Positions 53,050 through 64,000 of a DNA stretch of 64,000 bases are shown here, piece by piece (position 1 is the stretch's first letter; every line of letters starts with the position of its first letter). The notes under the pieces were generated by a model. The model made no database searches, had not been told where the DNA came from, and saw only the letters and a list, made by a program, of their open reading frames with translations. Made by a program: the position numbers and the translations under genes. This DNA is from Staphylotrichum longicolle (lineage: Eukaryota > Ascomycota > Sordariomycetes > Sordariales > Chaetomiaceae): the NCBI GenBank assembly GCA_019096155.1, contig JAHCVI010000002.1, positions 2,976,001-3,040,000 on the forward strand, read 5' to 3'.

Positions 53050-54139
53050 ATGTCCTGGGCGGGTACCTGACCCCGCGATGCCCTCACTTCCCCGTCTCCG
53101 CTGACCCATACCCCGCAGGCTTCAAGAAGAATGTCAACCGCGCGACGACGCAGGTGATGATGAAAACCGGTCCGTCGAACCAACTCCAGCATTTTTCATT
53201 CCTCCGCACGAGCAGCTGCTGACACGCGTGGATCAGGTCATGTCGAAAAGACAAACGACCGGGATTATGAAGTTGAGGAGAGGTACGACGACGCCCCCCG
53301 AATCCAATACAACAAGAGAGACATACTGAGGCTTGAGACAGGCGGTTTAGGACAATGGAGGCCGCGTCGTTGCGGTTACAAAAAGAGGCCAAGGGCTACC
53401 TTGATTCTCTTCGAGGTGCGGCCTTCGACAGCCCTGGAAGAACCCCACCCCGTAGCTAATTCGAACGCAGCAATGACGGCCTCACAGATGCGAATTGCCG
53501 AAACGATCGATGCCTTTTACGGGGAGTCCGGCGCCAAGGATGGCGTGAGCAGAAGCTACAAGCAGGCCGTGGAAGACCTCGACGCCGAGACCATCAAGGC
53601 GTTGGACGGGCCATACCGCACAACAGTCCTCGAGCCCATCTCGCGGTTCTGCGCCTACTTCCCCGACGTAAACGAATGTACGTTGCCCGCCCAACCTCCA
53701 CATCTTGAGCGCATTTCTAACCAACCGACCCCTCCCGTCCACAGGCATCAAGAAGCGCGGGCACAAGCTGCTCGACTACGACGCGCTGCGCGCCAAGGTC
53801 AAAAAGCTCGTCGAGAAGCCCGACAAGGACGTGACCAAGCTGCCGCGGGCCGAGAAGGAGATGGAGATGTCCAAGGCGGCCTACGAGCAGCTCAACGAGC
53901 AGCTGTGCTCGGAGCTCCCGCAGCTCATCGACCTGCGCGTGCCCTACCTCGACCCCTCGTTCGAGGCCCTCGTCAAGATCCAGCTGCGCTTCTGCGCCGA
54001 GGCCTACAGCCGCATGGCCCAGGTCCAGCAGTACCTCGACGCCGACACGCGCGACCAGTATGCCGAGGGCCAGCTGGATACCCGGGTGGAGCAGGTGCTA
54101 CAGGAGATTCGGGAGTTGAGCATCAGCGGGACAGTTTGA
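53050..54139 (+). CDS. RVS161: RVS161/Hob3-type BAR (amphiphysin) protein
   Basis: Six exons: 53050..53062, 53119..53169, 53237..53282, 53342..53415, 53471..53677, 53745..54139, giving 261 aa, the usual length. The very short first exons assemble to MSWAGFKKNVNRATTQVMMKTG-HVEKTNDRDYEVEE, the highly conserved N-terminal amphipathic start. Next come MEAASLRLQKEAKGYLDSLRAMTASQM and DAFYGESGAKDGV, and the BAR helices run to the end (LIDLRVPYLDPSFEALVKIQLRFCAEAYSRM). There is no SH3 domain, as in Rvs161 and unlike Rvs167. It dimerises to sense and bend membrane at endocytic sites and cortical actin patches. Every join keeps phase, which strongly supports the model. Confidence 0.95.
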
Positions 54140-56933
54140 TGCGGGTCTTGTCTTTGGGGGGTTTGTTCTTTTCGGTGTGTGGGTGGGTGGGATTTTCGAG
54201 GCTGGCGAAGGAGAGTGGGCTTGGCAAGTTGGAGAGCGGCGGGAGGAACTTGGTTCGCAGGCGTATGGGGCAGGGCATTGGTTACTTATACGTTACAGGG
54301 TATTGCGGTGACACATATCATATTGGGGCTTGTAACCCAACGGTGCCGGCTACTTGTGGCTTCAAATGAGGTTATGTCGCTGTTTCGGTGACGATGTTTT
54401 TGACTCGAGCACGTGCCGAGCCACTCGACGCTTTTGGGTCAGGAATTCATTCCATAGTGCTGAGACCCGGGGCACTCGGTAAGATATCTTTGGGCAGTCA
54501 AAGAAGCTGTTTTTAACTTTGGGCCAGTCGATTACGAGCCCAGACTCGCTGATGTTTACTCTTCCGGCGTGCACCAGACAAGACTCTTTCCAATCTGGCG
54601 GATTCAGCCACGTGGTCGTTGGCGATCGACGTCCAGCAGGCTCTTGGACTATATCAGTTTTTCGCCGTAGTCTCGAAATGAACATTTCAAATCAGCTTTT
54701 AAACCTGACATGCTTCGGCTCTTTCACGGGAGATCGGCGCCACGGGGAATCGCCCGGTTGTTCTCTTGCACATCTGGCGTGGGATCGACGGAAGCGAGAT
54801 GGAGAAGGGCAACTCTATGCCAGTTTATGGACTCCAAGGCTTTGTTAGTTTATCAGATGCAAAATCCGTGGGTTTCCATGTCTATTTCGAGTTGTCACAG
54901 CTGGCCGCTCATTGCAATCCTCACCCTAGTCGTCCCACGGTGAAGTGTGCACCTCGACCGAGGCTTGTTCGGACCTGGACTATTTTCGGCGTCAAGGAAA
55001 TCTTCTCAACAATCGTCATTGGATCTGCGATTCACCGAGCTGCCGCCGATCCTCAGTCCAACGACTGGAGCTTTGATGTCGAGGCTGAAACGGCGTAAGA
55101 GACAGGGGTTTTGGCTTGGAGGTGTTGGTGTTGTTTCGGAAGCGCTGAAGACCCGGCCACGACTGGCGGCTAGGGCCTGGCTCTGGCGGCTCACGGAATT
55201 CTCCGGCGTTTCCTCTCGCAGCACCTTGGCGCCAATCATACTGAACCGCTGGTCCAACTTGGCCAGGTTTCGTGTCCTGCATGGATTTCTCGTTCCTCCC
55301 CAAAAAAGCGAGGGCGCAAAACGGGATACGGCCGTCGCCAACAGCCCGGGAAACTCTAGATATTCGAGATTAAAGATGCAGTCTTGATGGAGGGTGGCTG
55401 GCGTGCAAACGACCTGTGACGACCTCCTCTTGCTAGTGCGAGTTGGGAATTTCGACCGCACATTCAGGCTGTCCGGGCCGATCAGGCCTCGTTTGGGACA
55501 CCCACCTTGCACGGTCTGCACCCCACGAATGCATGTGGAGGGTTGCCACGGGGTTTCTTTCCGACAGACGAGCGTGCGAAGAACGCCACCACGCCGGTTC
55601 TCAATTGCAGCAGATCGATGGCGCTGGACTGCGTTGGCAAAGGTTGGGCGATAGTCGGCGCGCGCTGGGCGATCCGCGTCTCGCGGTGGAGAGGATGTGA
55701 GACCGACAGAAACCGCTGCGCCTCACGATCGGTTCGCTGAGAGCTGCCCCGAGAGAATGGAGAACCCTGCAGTGTCCCCCCTGGAACCCACAATTCGATA
55801 CCACCATGACCAGCAAGTCCAGGAGTCCAGGCCACGAAACCCACCACACTGGTCTCGAAATGGGCCGCTGGTTACCAAACGACCGTCCCCATCAAGCGTT
55901 TCGATCTGGAGAACGGAGCCTGGGCCAGGGGATGGTCAGGACTGCAGCTGCCAACGAACTCCAGACGCGCGTTTAGCGGAGAGGCAATGGATCCCTTTGT
56001 CGATCTCCGTGTGTCGGCCCCATGCTGCCCACTTGAGCCACTGTGTGCTCCATGGTCCCTCTCGATACTCCGTACAGTACTCCGTAGTGTGTACGATGGT
56101 GGATTGTGCGTATTCACGCTTCTAAACATAGGCAACGCAGATCAGTTGCCACCTCAGGGGGAAATCGATTGAGCGCACAATTCTTTTGCTCCGTAACGTG
56201 AGCTAACGACTCGAACATGCACCTATCCCCTCGCCCGAGTCGCAATCTTGGGATCCCCCTCCCCGCCTTCCATTTTCATTCATCTGTTGAAGGCCGGGAA
56301 ATCACACCCCCAACATCGATCAATCACGTCGGTTACCTGTTCCGTCCCGTCCCTTGGCGTCAGGAACGGGAGCATTGTCCAGGCCAATGCAGGAGCAGGG
56401 GGTGCTGCAAGATCACTGGCCTGGAGCAACCCGGCCGGAATCCCTGCCCCAGCAACAAGGACCAGGATCTCCATTCAACCGTTTTGACGAGTTTCGCAAT
56501 CCAGAGGTCCAGGTCGGGCCAGCTCTTATTGCCACTTCGTTGGCCGTCCACACTCGTTGAGTACTTGTTTTTTTCTTATCAAGCTCGCTCTCCTTCAGAT
56601 GATCTCCTGATCTCTCGTTTTTAGTCTCGCCCCAGTCATCGTTTGCAATACTATTGTTGGACGACTTTTACTGCCCCAGTTGCTCCGTTGCATCTCTTTG
56701 TGGTGTGTTGTTGTCGCATTGAGGAACACCACTCATTGCAGCACCGAGAGCGCAACCAACCACCACGCCGAATACGAGGGGCTGGTGAACCAACAGGCGT
56801 GTTGGCCGATTCCCCGCGGAAGCTTCAAAACACGACTGTCACCTCCCACGGAGTGAACCCAAGCTCTCCCTGTTTTGCATTGCATCGCACCGACACACAC
56901 CCTCGTTTACACGGACACGGACCGTTCGCTACA
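54140..56933. other. Largest intergenic region, 2.8 kb
   Basis: No domain in any frame; open frames such as 55006-55521 (minus) and 54947-55387 (plus) overlap and look like chance. A 12-bp tandem repeat TACTCCGTA(CAG/GTG) lies at 56066-56089. The last ~300 bp, CT-rich, are likely the leader of the next gene. Confidence 0.5.
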
Positions 56934-58423
56934 ATGAATATCACCAAGAAGTTTGACCGCGCCTTCCAATGGGCTGGCGAGAAGATGGGCGGCGAAGCCA
57001 AGACCAACATGTCTGAGGAATTCAAGATGCTCGAAACTGAGATGGCGTTGCGGTTCGAGGGTGAGTTGATGTGAGAGAGTGTGGGCACCAGGAACCCGCG
57101 CTAACGTTGTCCAGGCATGGAACGGCTCCAGAGATCGATGAACCAGTACGTCAAGTGGATGGGTCGACACCTCGATCCCGGTGAGGACAGGGAGAAGGCC
57201 CTTCCAGTTGGGTACCTGGGACGCACCATGGTTGGTCACGGCGAGGAGTTCCAGCCCGACTCCGAGTTCGGCAACTGCCTCATAACGATGGGCCGCGCCA
57301 ACGAGAGGATCTGTGCAATTCAAGAGTCCTTTGTCAGCGACGCCACCTCTTCATGGCTGGAGTCGCTTGAGAGGTCGCTGGCCATGATGAAGGAGTACCA
57401 GGTTTGTCACCCTCATACCCCTTCAACCCGCGGACAACGCGCTAACAGAGCGCCAGACCGCCCGCAAGAAGCTCGAGAACCGTCGTCTAAACTACGACGC
57501 GAGCATCACCAAGCTCCACAAGTGCAAGCGCGATGACTTCCGGCTCGAGGAGGAGCTGCGCGCCGCCAAGGCCAAGTACGAGGAGTCGTCCGAGGACGTC
57601 CTCCGCCGCATGCAGGACATCCAGGACGCCGAAGCCGAGAGCGTCCGCGACCTGACCCAGTTCGTCGACGCCGAACTCGATTACCACGAGCGGTGCGCCG
57701 ACGAGCTCCGCCGCATCCGCCAAAACTGGCCCGCCACCACCTCCCCGTCGCCAAGCTACACCCACACCCCCCCTGCCGAGCGCCGCCCGACCCTGCGCAA
57801 CCGCTCCAGCACCGGTCTCAGCTACCACGCCGAACCCCTCTCCCGCACCAGTACCTTCGGCTCCGACTCCTCCGCCCCGCCCGTCCGCATGCCCACCATC
57901 CGCCCGGGCAACGCGCGCATGCACTCCTCCCCAAGCAGCCACCACCAGCACCACCAATCCGACGGACCCGTCCGCCCCTCCATCAGCAGCAAGCCCAGCT
58001 TCAGCGCCGCCAGCAGCGCCAGCTTCCAAGGCGGCGCGACCCTCGACCGCGAGCGCAGCCGCTTCTCGGTCTCGGGCCCCTCCACCGGCCACGGCATCGC
58101 CAACGTGGGCGCCCTCCGCGGGCAGCTGCGCCCCGTCGGCCGCATCAACACCACTCCCGCCACCGCTCGGGAGAACGACGTGTTTGCGGATCGGGACGAG
58201 GACACGGCGAGCGACGAAGGGGGCGCGAGCCCCGACTGGGGGAACCGGAGCACCAGCTCGGCGACGAGCGTCGGGAGCCTGAGCAGGACGTCGAGCAGCG
58301 GGCGGTGACGGGCATGGGGATCGGGTATGGGGCGGGCGTGAAGAAGGCGCCGCCGCCGCCGCCCCGAGTCGGGCGAAGAAGCCCGCTCCGCCAGTGCCGG
58401 TGCGGAGGGATGTTGGTTATTGA
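56934..58423 (+). CDS. Second BAR-domain protein (endophilin-like), C-terminus frameshifted
   Basis: Exons 56934..57060, 57115..57401, 57457 onward. The N-terminal BAR domain (~1-250) is well preserved: MNITKKFDRAFQWAGEKMG, ALPVGYLGRTMVGHGEEF, WLESLERSLAMMKEYQ-TARKKLENRRLNYD and AELDYHERCADELRRIRQNW. A long Ser/Pro-rich tail follows. As written the frame stops at 58308 (421 aa). One extra G at the run 58300-58302 leads into AVTGMGIGYGAGVKKAPPPPP, and one extra C at the run 58362-58365 leads on to SRAKKPAPPVPVRRDVGY and a stop at 58423 (460 aa), a plausible proline-rich SH3-binding end. The protein should bind curved membranes in endocytic traffic. Confidence 0.88.
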
Positions 58424-59139
58424 ATGTGTTCAGGACATGATGTGGTTTGGGGGCTTTTCGGGTATGAAATCGGTCGGGTTTTGGGTTACTGTAAGGATAT
58501 GAATAATTGGGTCTGGCGGCGTTCTGGTGTTTGTCTTGTGCTGGTATTCGTGGGCTGGCTCCGCGTGGCCTCTGGGTCGAGTTGGTTCGGGAGACAGTGT
58601 CATGCTATTTTGGGCGTGTTTTAGACATCGTGAGAGCCACTCACGCGGCCCGCCGGGCACAGGTTATGATGAATTGTATCATGTCAGCGTTTTTGCTCGA
58701 GTGCGTGTCCGAACTGATCTCGTGTTGAAAGTGAGTGTGCCCTGATGTTGCAGGAATTGGGGAGAGTTGTGGTGGAGGTGCCGCATCCTTGCCGCCAAGA
58801 GGCTCTAAAGCTCCGAAATGTGGGGGTTCTCGACCTCGATTGTTCTGCGTGCAACCTGGACCTGGAACTGATCCTCCCTCAAGACCACATTCTTTGAAGT
58901 TCGCAACAACGCACCAAAAGGACAAGCTTGCCCGGCCAATCTTGCTCTTTCGATCCTAACATTGCCCGCGCTGTCCTCCAAGCCGTTTACTCCGCCCTCG
59001 AAACCACCGCTTCCCCGAACTCAGCGCGTCGAAGCTCCAAGTTCAACAGTTGCGATCCAAACCAGCAAAGTCCCACACGAGGGCTCTCGAACCTAGAGCT
59101 TCCGCTGTAAGGGCCCAAGTCGAATTCGAGGCCGCCACC
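58424..59139. other. Intergenic 0.7 kb
   Basis: 3' region of the BAR gene and promoter of the cyclin H gene; nothing else recognised. Confidence 0.5.
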
Positions 59140-60633
59140 ATGGCCACCGAGGATGCGCGGTACCGGCAGTCGTCGCAGTACCAGCTGTGGTCCTTCTCTC
59201 CGACGCAGCTGGCGGCGATGCGGGAGCAGACCAACACCGCTGCCCGCACCAGAATCGCAGAGCGCCTCGCCTCACTCCCCGCGCCGTCCAGCAACCTCTC
59301 CGCGCCGACATCGACCGCGAACACGCCCGACCCCGACGGCGCGTCGACCCCTGCGCTCCCCGAGTTCCTCACCGCGCCCGAGGAAGCCCTGCTGGTCACG
59401 CACTACACCTCCGAGCTGATGCGCGCGGGCGACCACGCCGAAATGTCGGATGAGATCAAGGCCACCGCCGCGGCCTTCTTCAGGAGATTCTACGTGACAA
59501 ACAGCATCATGACCTACCCGCCGACAGAGATGTTGATAGTGTCATTATTCTTTGCGTGCAAGGCCGAAGGCTCGTTTGTCAGCATCTCTGAGTGCGTCTT
59601 CCCCCCAACGGAGTTGCCGGCGCTTGTCTGACGTCCTGTCTTTTAGATTTGGTAAGACCTTTGGCAGAGACCATCCCGAGGACATCCTGGCGGGTGAGTT
59701 TCTGCTCTGCCAAGGACTCCGCTTCGCAATCGACGTGAAGCATCCCTTCCGAGCCCTTCGCGGAGCCATCATGGAGCTCAGCACGCTCCCAGACATCGAG
59801 GTACGTCACTCTCCCTGGTGCTTTCTTCAAGAATCATCACTGACTCGAAGTGGTCCAGCCCTCCCGCATCGCCGCCGCCGAACACCGTGCCCGCGAAATC
59901 CTCCGCTTCAGCCCGCTCATAACCGACGCCTACTTTCACTATACCCCCAGCCAGATCATGTTTGCCGCGCTCTCGCTCGCGGACCGCAGCCTCGCCGAGC
60001 GTCTCATCACCCAGACCTTCCATTACGTCGCGCCTCCCCCAAACAACTCCGGCGTCGACACGCCCATCTCTTCCGGCCCCGATGGCGCCATCCCTCTCCC
60101 CAAGAAACTCCCACTCCGCAGCAACCCCGCCGAAGACAAGTCGCAGATCATCGGCTCTCACCTCCGCGACCGCGTTCTCGGCGCCATCGAAGCTTGCAGG
60201 GACATGCTCGCCAGGGAACTGCCTGAGCGGAGGGATCACTGGACAAATGTACGCATACCATTCCCCACCTCCTCCCCCCCTTCACTTCATTTTCCCCCTA
60301 CAGTTTTGCAACCCCAAAAGCCGCTACTGACAGAATACCCCCTGCAAACAGAAAGCGGTCGTCAAAGCGCAAATCAACCCCCTCCGCAAGAAGCTCAAGC
60401 AGTGCCGCGACCCGGAGCGGTGGAACCTGGTCGAGCTGCAGCGCGCGCGGCGCGAGCAGGCGGCGCGCAAGGCCGACTCGGAGGACGGCGAGCCGGCCGA
60501 CCGGGCGGGCAACGGGCACAGCAACTCGCTGGCGGGCGACGCGGCCGTGTTTGGGGAGGCGTTGCCGCCCAAGAGGCGGAAGGTGGTGGAGGGAAGAAAG
60601 GGGTTGGATGATCCGTTTGGGGGGCCATTGTGA
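59140..60633 (+). CDS. CCL1: Cyclin H / Ccl1, TFIIH kinase cyclin
   Basis: Four exons: 59140..59591, 59647..59800, 59859..60248, 60352..60633 (425 aa). The start MATEDARYRQSSQYQLWSFSP is in a near-ideal context (GCCGCCACCATGG). YRQSSQYQLWSFSP is the N-terminal helix signature of cyclin H. Cyclin box 1 holds IKATAAAFFRRFYVTNSIMTYPP and LFFACKAEGSFVSISE-FGK; cyclin box 2 follows (DAYFHYTPSQIMFAALSLADR). The C-terminus has a basic nuclear-localisation stretch (PPKRRKVVEGRK). It activates the Cdk7/Kin28 kinase, which phosphorylates the RNA polymerase II tail and activates other CDKs. All three introns keep phase. Confidence 0.95.
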
Positions 60634-61136
60634 TAGCCCTTGGTTGGGGAAACGTTTGACTGGGGAAACGGTCGGTTGGCTCTGGGACTGGTGAGGGGCG
60701 TTTTGGTCAACGGGATTGGTTTGGCATCTTGGGGCATAGCGTCGGTTGGGAACCAAAAGTTTGACACAAGGAGGTTCTGGTAGACCATCTGACTTTAGGG
60801 TACGATAGACATGGTATACACCCGTGAACAATAACGTGGCGAGTCAACAATACTTACCATCTCCTCCCAAGCGTGGCCGACCAAGCATGTGACCAGATCA
60901 CGCCTTCAACACGCTTAGATGTCATTTGTGCGAAAGTCAATCAATTTAACTTGAGGCGACTGTTACTTGCGCTGTCATCTACCCACATTCACACCGTCCC
61001 GTCACAGTCATCCCCAGCCATGGACTTCCCCCCTTCTCAGATCATGAATCCCCGAACCAACCATCCCCGGTAACTCCGTTATGAAGAATTTAATTCCTAA
61101 CCCAGCCCTCATGTGCATGCATGTCCCAGCCAAACC
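60634..61136. other. Convergent 3' region
   Basis: Lies between cyclin H and the E2 gene; no gene seen. Confidence 0.5.
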
Positions 61137-64000
61137 CTAATCGGAAACCTCGTCGATCTCGTTGTCAATCTTTGCCATGTCCATGTCCAGGTCCGGGTCC
61201 AGTGACGTGTTCTCAGTAGCGCCAGTAGGAAAAGAAACAGCAAGAAAGCAAGATTCGAAAGGGAGACATCGAGGAGCCTCAATGTGACTCAGCCGTGTGG
61301 TGATCGGCCCGTTGCCGCTGAGGATGTCGAGCATCAAAAGACCCCAAAACCCCAGGGCAAACAAACGCCACTCACGGCTTCACAGTCTTCACCACCTGTC
61401 CCAATTCCTTACCAAACTCACCCAGCAAAACCGGCGAGAAAGCCGACTTTGGCAGGTGCGGCGCGTGGTGTTGCTTCTTCCCCTTCAGCAGCTCCTTCTT
61501 CATCTTCTTCTCCATCTTCATCTGCTGCTGCAGCGCTTTCAGCTTCTGCAAAAGCGCCATCTCCTCGGCCAGCTGCACCTCATCAACCCACCCGTCATCC
61601 ACGAGCTTATCCTCCTCCTCACCACCGCCGGAGGCACCGCCGTCACCAGCAGCAGCAGCAGCCGCAGCCGCAGCCGCCACCACCTTCTCCCTCTCAATGA
61701 ACTCCTCGCGCGCCTTCACCCTCCCCTCCGCCTCACGATCAACATCCTAATCATTAAACCCGTGCCGCTTCAGCTGGTACTCGAGCGCGTTCACCGCCGC
61801 GGCCATGGCCATTTCGCTTGCCCCTCCGGCGCTGGAGCCGGAGGAGGACGAGTAGGGAGACCCGCCGCCACCCTTGCCATTGCCATTGCCATTGCCATTG
61901 CCGTTGCCATTAGCGAGGCGGCGCTCCCACTCGCGCGCCGTCGCCAAGATCATGTCGGCCTTAAGCGAAAAGTGTGTGCGGATGAGGTCGGCCCAGACCG
62001 GGTCGTCGCCCTCGTGCCGGGGCCGGGTGCGCCGCTTCCCGGCGCCAAAAGCCGGGAGGAAGGAGGGCGCGTGGAAGTGGGTGGGCGCTGGGTGGACGGT
62101 TGGCGCGTCACTCGGGGACGGGGATGGGGATGAGGATGAGGACGGAGGAAGGGAGGGGTTAAGGAGGTTAATGACTCCTGAGAACGGTGAAGGGTGGTGG
62201 GGCTTCGAAGTTTGGGAGGTCGATGCGTCGGCCGGAGAGGGGTCGGGGGTCTTTGGGACTGGTGGCAAGGGATACTTGACGCTGTGGTGGATGTGAGAAA
62301 ACAAGCCAGAGACAGGGCCCGAATATGGCGGCAGGCCGGGGAAGATGGGGGCGTGCGGCAAATCTCCGTGATGGGCATTGGTCGGATGGGCTGACAATGC
62401 CCAGTTGTTTGCGGCTGCTCCGTTGGCCGAGTTGCTGGGACCCGCGGACGGCTCTACCGGACCGTTTGCGTTGTTGGGGTCCATCGATTTCATGAAATCC
62501 TCGAGCTCGTTGACGGCCTGTGCTTTCCCGGCGAGAAGCTCTTGCTGCGTAGCGATGATGTCCGCCGCCTGAGGGACAGTATTATCTAGCATCTGCTTTG
62601 TCTTGGCTTCTGATGCCTGGAGGCCCGTCGGTCTTTTTTCTTTGGCATGCTGGTCCGAGTTCTTCGGGCACGGCGACTCTGGGGAATCCTCGTTGGGGCC
62701 CTTCAATGCGTTGGCCAGCCAGGGCACCATGGCGTAATTGATGGTGAGATGCTCGATCTTCCTGTTGTACTTTTCCGACTTGGCCTCGTCGGCTCGGTAT
62801 TCGTATCCTGGCTCGTTGTAGAATGGCTGGTCGTTGAAGATCATGGCTGGATATGTAAGTCAGATATTGCGCTCGGTTTCCATCTTGGGGGGGCATCAAA
62901 CCTTGTATCGAAACTAGAACCTGCAGGATAGTCGAGCGCCCCGGTTCCCAAGGCTGCCCACTCCATGTTCCCAACAATGAGAGGCAAACTGTATCAGAAG
63001 TCAGCCTCAGCCATGAGATTTTGAAACGAAATTCCCTTACTCTTTCCGTTCGGGTAGAGGTTGGGGTTGAAAGCAGCATGGCCGCCTCCTGTCGTCCAAA
63101 AGAACATCTTGGGCGGCTTCTGCGGAAACTCGCTGTCGCAAAACATGTCAAACTCAAAAAGGCCGTGCTCGTAAGGGGTACCAGCAGGCCCAATGATCAT
63201 GACCTTGAGCACATCCAGGCGGCTCTCGCCGTGCCGAACGTAGATGCCCTCTGGTAAATCTGTGCTGAGGGAAGAAACCTGAGCGAGAAGCCGTCTCATC
63301 CGGCCTGCGGCCGGCTTCACGTTCTCTGCCTTCTTCGCCTCCTCCGAGTAGTAAAACCCTTTCAGAATTGTCTCGTCTGAAATCTCCTTGACACAGTTCT
63401 CGCGGTGCCACTCCGATACCTTCTTTTCAATCCCAAGGGACGCCTTAGCTTTGCCCTCCTTGACAGCCTTTGCACGCATGGCACGCGTAATGACGTTGGG
63501 GGTCGAAAGTGGAGGAGATGAGGAGGTTGATTGTGAAGGCGCCTGGCTCTCGGCAGCCTCCAGTCGCTGACGGAGGGTCCCGAGCCAGTCGGCCATGCAA
63601 CATATCCGTTGTACGACTCCCAATACTGGCCCTTCCTCAATTTCCCCGCTATCAGCGCCGACCCGGAGAGATGCATCGACAAACTTGCGACCCGGAACCG
63701 CCAAGTGCTCGAGAATGGCAGCCAGCGACTGGACCGTCTCGCATTCGGCAGTTGGAGTCGCTCTCCGCTCGCCCGCAACTCTAAGGACAAAGTGAGCAAG
63801 CTGTTCCGCTGGCCGAAACAGGGGTCTTGGGCGTAGGAGAATGGAGCAGGTTTCGACGTGTCCCGCCATCGTTTCCACAAAGTCGAGCACCTTGGTGATC
63901 GGATCGCACCGAGCATTCAGCTCCTGGATTGCGGCATGCCGAAGTAATACGGAGACATGTTGCAATATCGGACTCCTGACGAGCATTGCCGCCAAAGTTC
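61137..64000 (-). CDS. Large E2 ubiquitin-conjugating enzyme (UBE2O/BIRC6-type UBC), 5' beyond window
   Basis: Exons >64000..63041, 62988..62902 and 62846 onward. The UBC core assembles across two introns: IYVRHGESRLDVLKVMIIGP, GLFEFDMFCDSEFPQKPPKM, FNPNLYPNGK-ICLSLLGTW with the catalytic Cys, and GRSTILQVLVSIQ-AMIFNDQPFYNEPGYE. This long-loop E2 type (YNEPG, GTWSG) is typical of large E2 or hybrid E2/E3 enzymes. A low-complexity region follows (Ser/Pro, then an Asn-Gly repeat), then LEYQLKRHGFND and an in-frame TAG at 61747. The same frame continues past it as a coiled coil (REEFIEREK, EEMALLQKLKALQQQMKMEKK) to 61372. A likely last exon ends AKIDNEIDEVSD at 61137. See findings for the TAG. 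Confidence 0.85.
61874..61909. repeat. Hexanucleotide microsatellite in the E2 gene
   Basis: Six TTGCCA-type units (one TTGCCG), encoding an Asn-Gly dipeptide repeat on the minus strand. Length variation would change protein length without shifting frame. Confidence 0.8.

Noticed and set aside
54947..55521. Overlapping frames in the 2.8-kb gap
   Set aside because: No start context, no domain, no splice-supported extension on either strand.
61297..62133. 278-codon plus-strand frame
   Set aside because: Antisense to the E2 low-complexity region; Leu/His repeats come from the complementary microsatellite.

Overview
The window is nuclear DNA of a filamentous ascomycete (Pezizomycotina, most likely Sordariomycetes). 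The evidence is short GT-AG introns (mostly 45-90 nt) in about half of the genes, GC-rich coding sequence, genes on both strands at roughly one per 2 kb, and lineage-typical families: HET domain, fungal F-box, Zn2Cys6 regulator, Dal5-type MFS, fasciclin/GPI protein, DUF1996, fungal chromate transporter. Exon joins were worked out by hand from splice consensus, reading frame and family knowledge; no database search was run. No rRNA, tRNA, transposon or CRISPR array was seen.

Layout. 0-10 kb: 3' part of a beta-lactamase-like hydrolase, a Cys-rich coiled-coil protein, a GPI-anchored fasciclin protein, a frameshifted F-box protein and a HET-domain protein, then a 2 kb gene-poor stretch. 11.8-34 kb: mostly secretory-route proteins: a secreted M20 hydrolase convergent with a secreted M28 aminopeptidase, a chromate transporter, two convergent single-pass membrane proteins, a GH47 mannosidase, a TauD dioxygenase, a secreted DUF1996 protein, a small Cys-rich AA1-like protein, a chitin-deacetylase-like enzyme and a secreted glycosidase-like protein. 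34-36.6 kb: gene-poor, with one small disordered protein.

36.6-51.6 kb: the region that looks most like a coordinated system. It holds a Dal5-type MFS, a phytanoyl-CoA-type dioxygenase, a second MFS, an FAD monooxygenase, a Zn2Cys6 regulator, an HxxxDG acyltransferase and a third MFS. No PKS, NRPS, terpene synthase or DMATS is present, so it reads as a modification, detoxification or catabolic cluster rather than a classical biosynthetic one. The octamer CGGYTCGG (two CGG triplets spaced by two bases) occurs seven times upstream of the dioxygenase, three times in the divergent promoter between MFS and monooxygenase, and once upstream of the regulator gene itself. That is what a Zn2Cys6 cluster regulator with autoregulation would leave.

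51.7-64 kb: housekeeping genes: peptidyl-tRNA hydrolase, an RVS161 amphiphysin (six exons), a second BAR protein, cyclin H/Ccl1, and the 3' part of a large E2 ubiquitin-conjugating enzyme running off the right edge.

Several genes carry apparent single-base losses, mostly in short homopolymers (F-box, chromate transporter, second BAR protein twice), and the third MFS has several frame breaks within 210 bp. Because conserved housekeeping genes are among those hit, assembly indels are the simplest explanation, but real decay cannot be excluded from this sequence alone.
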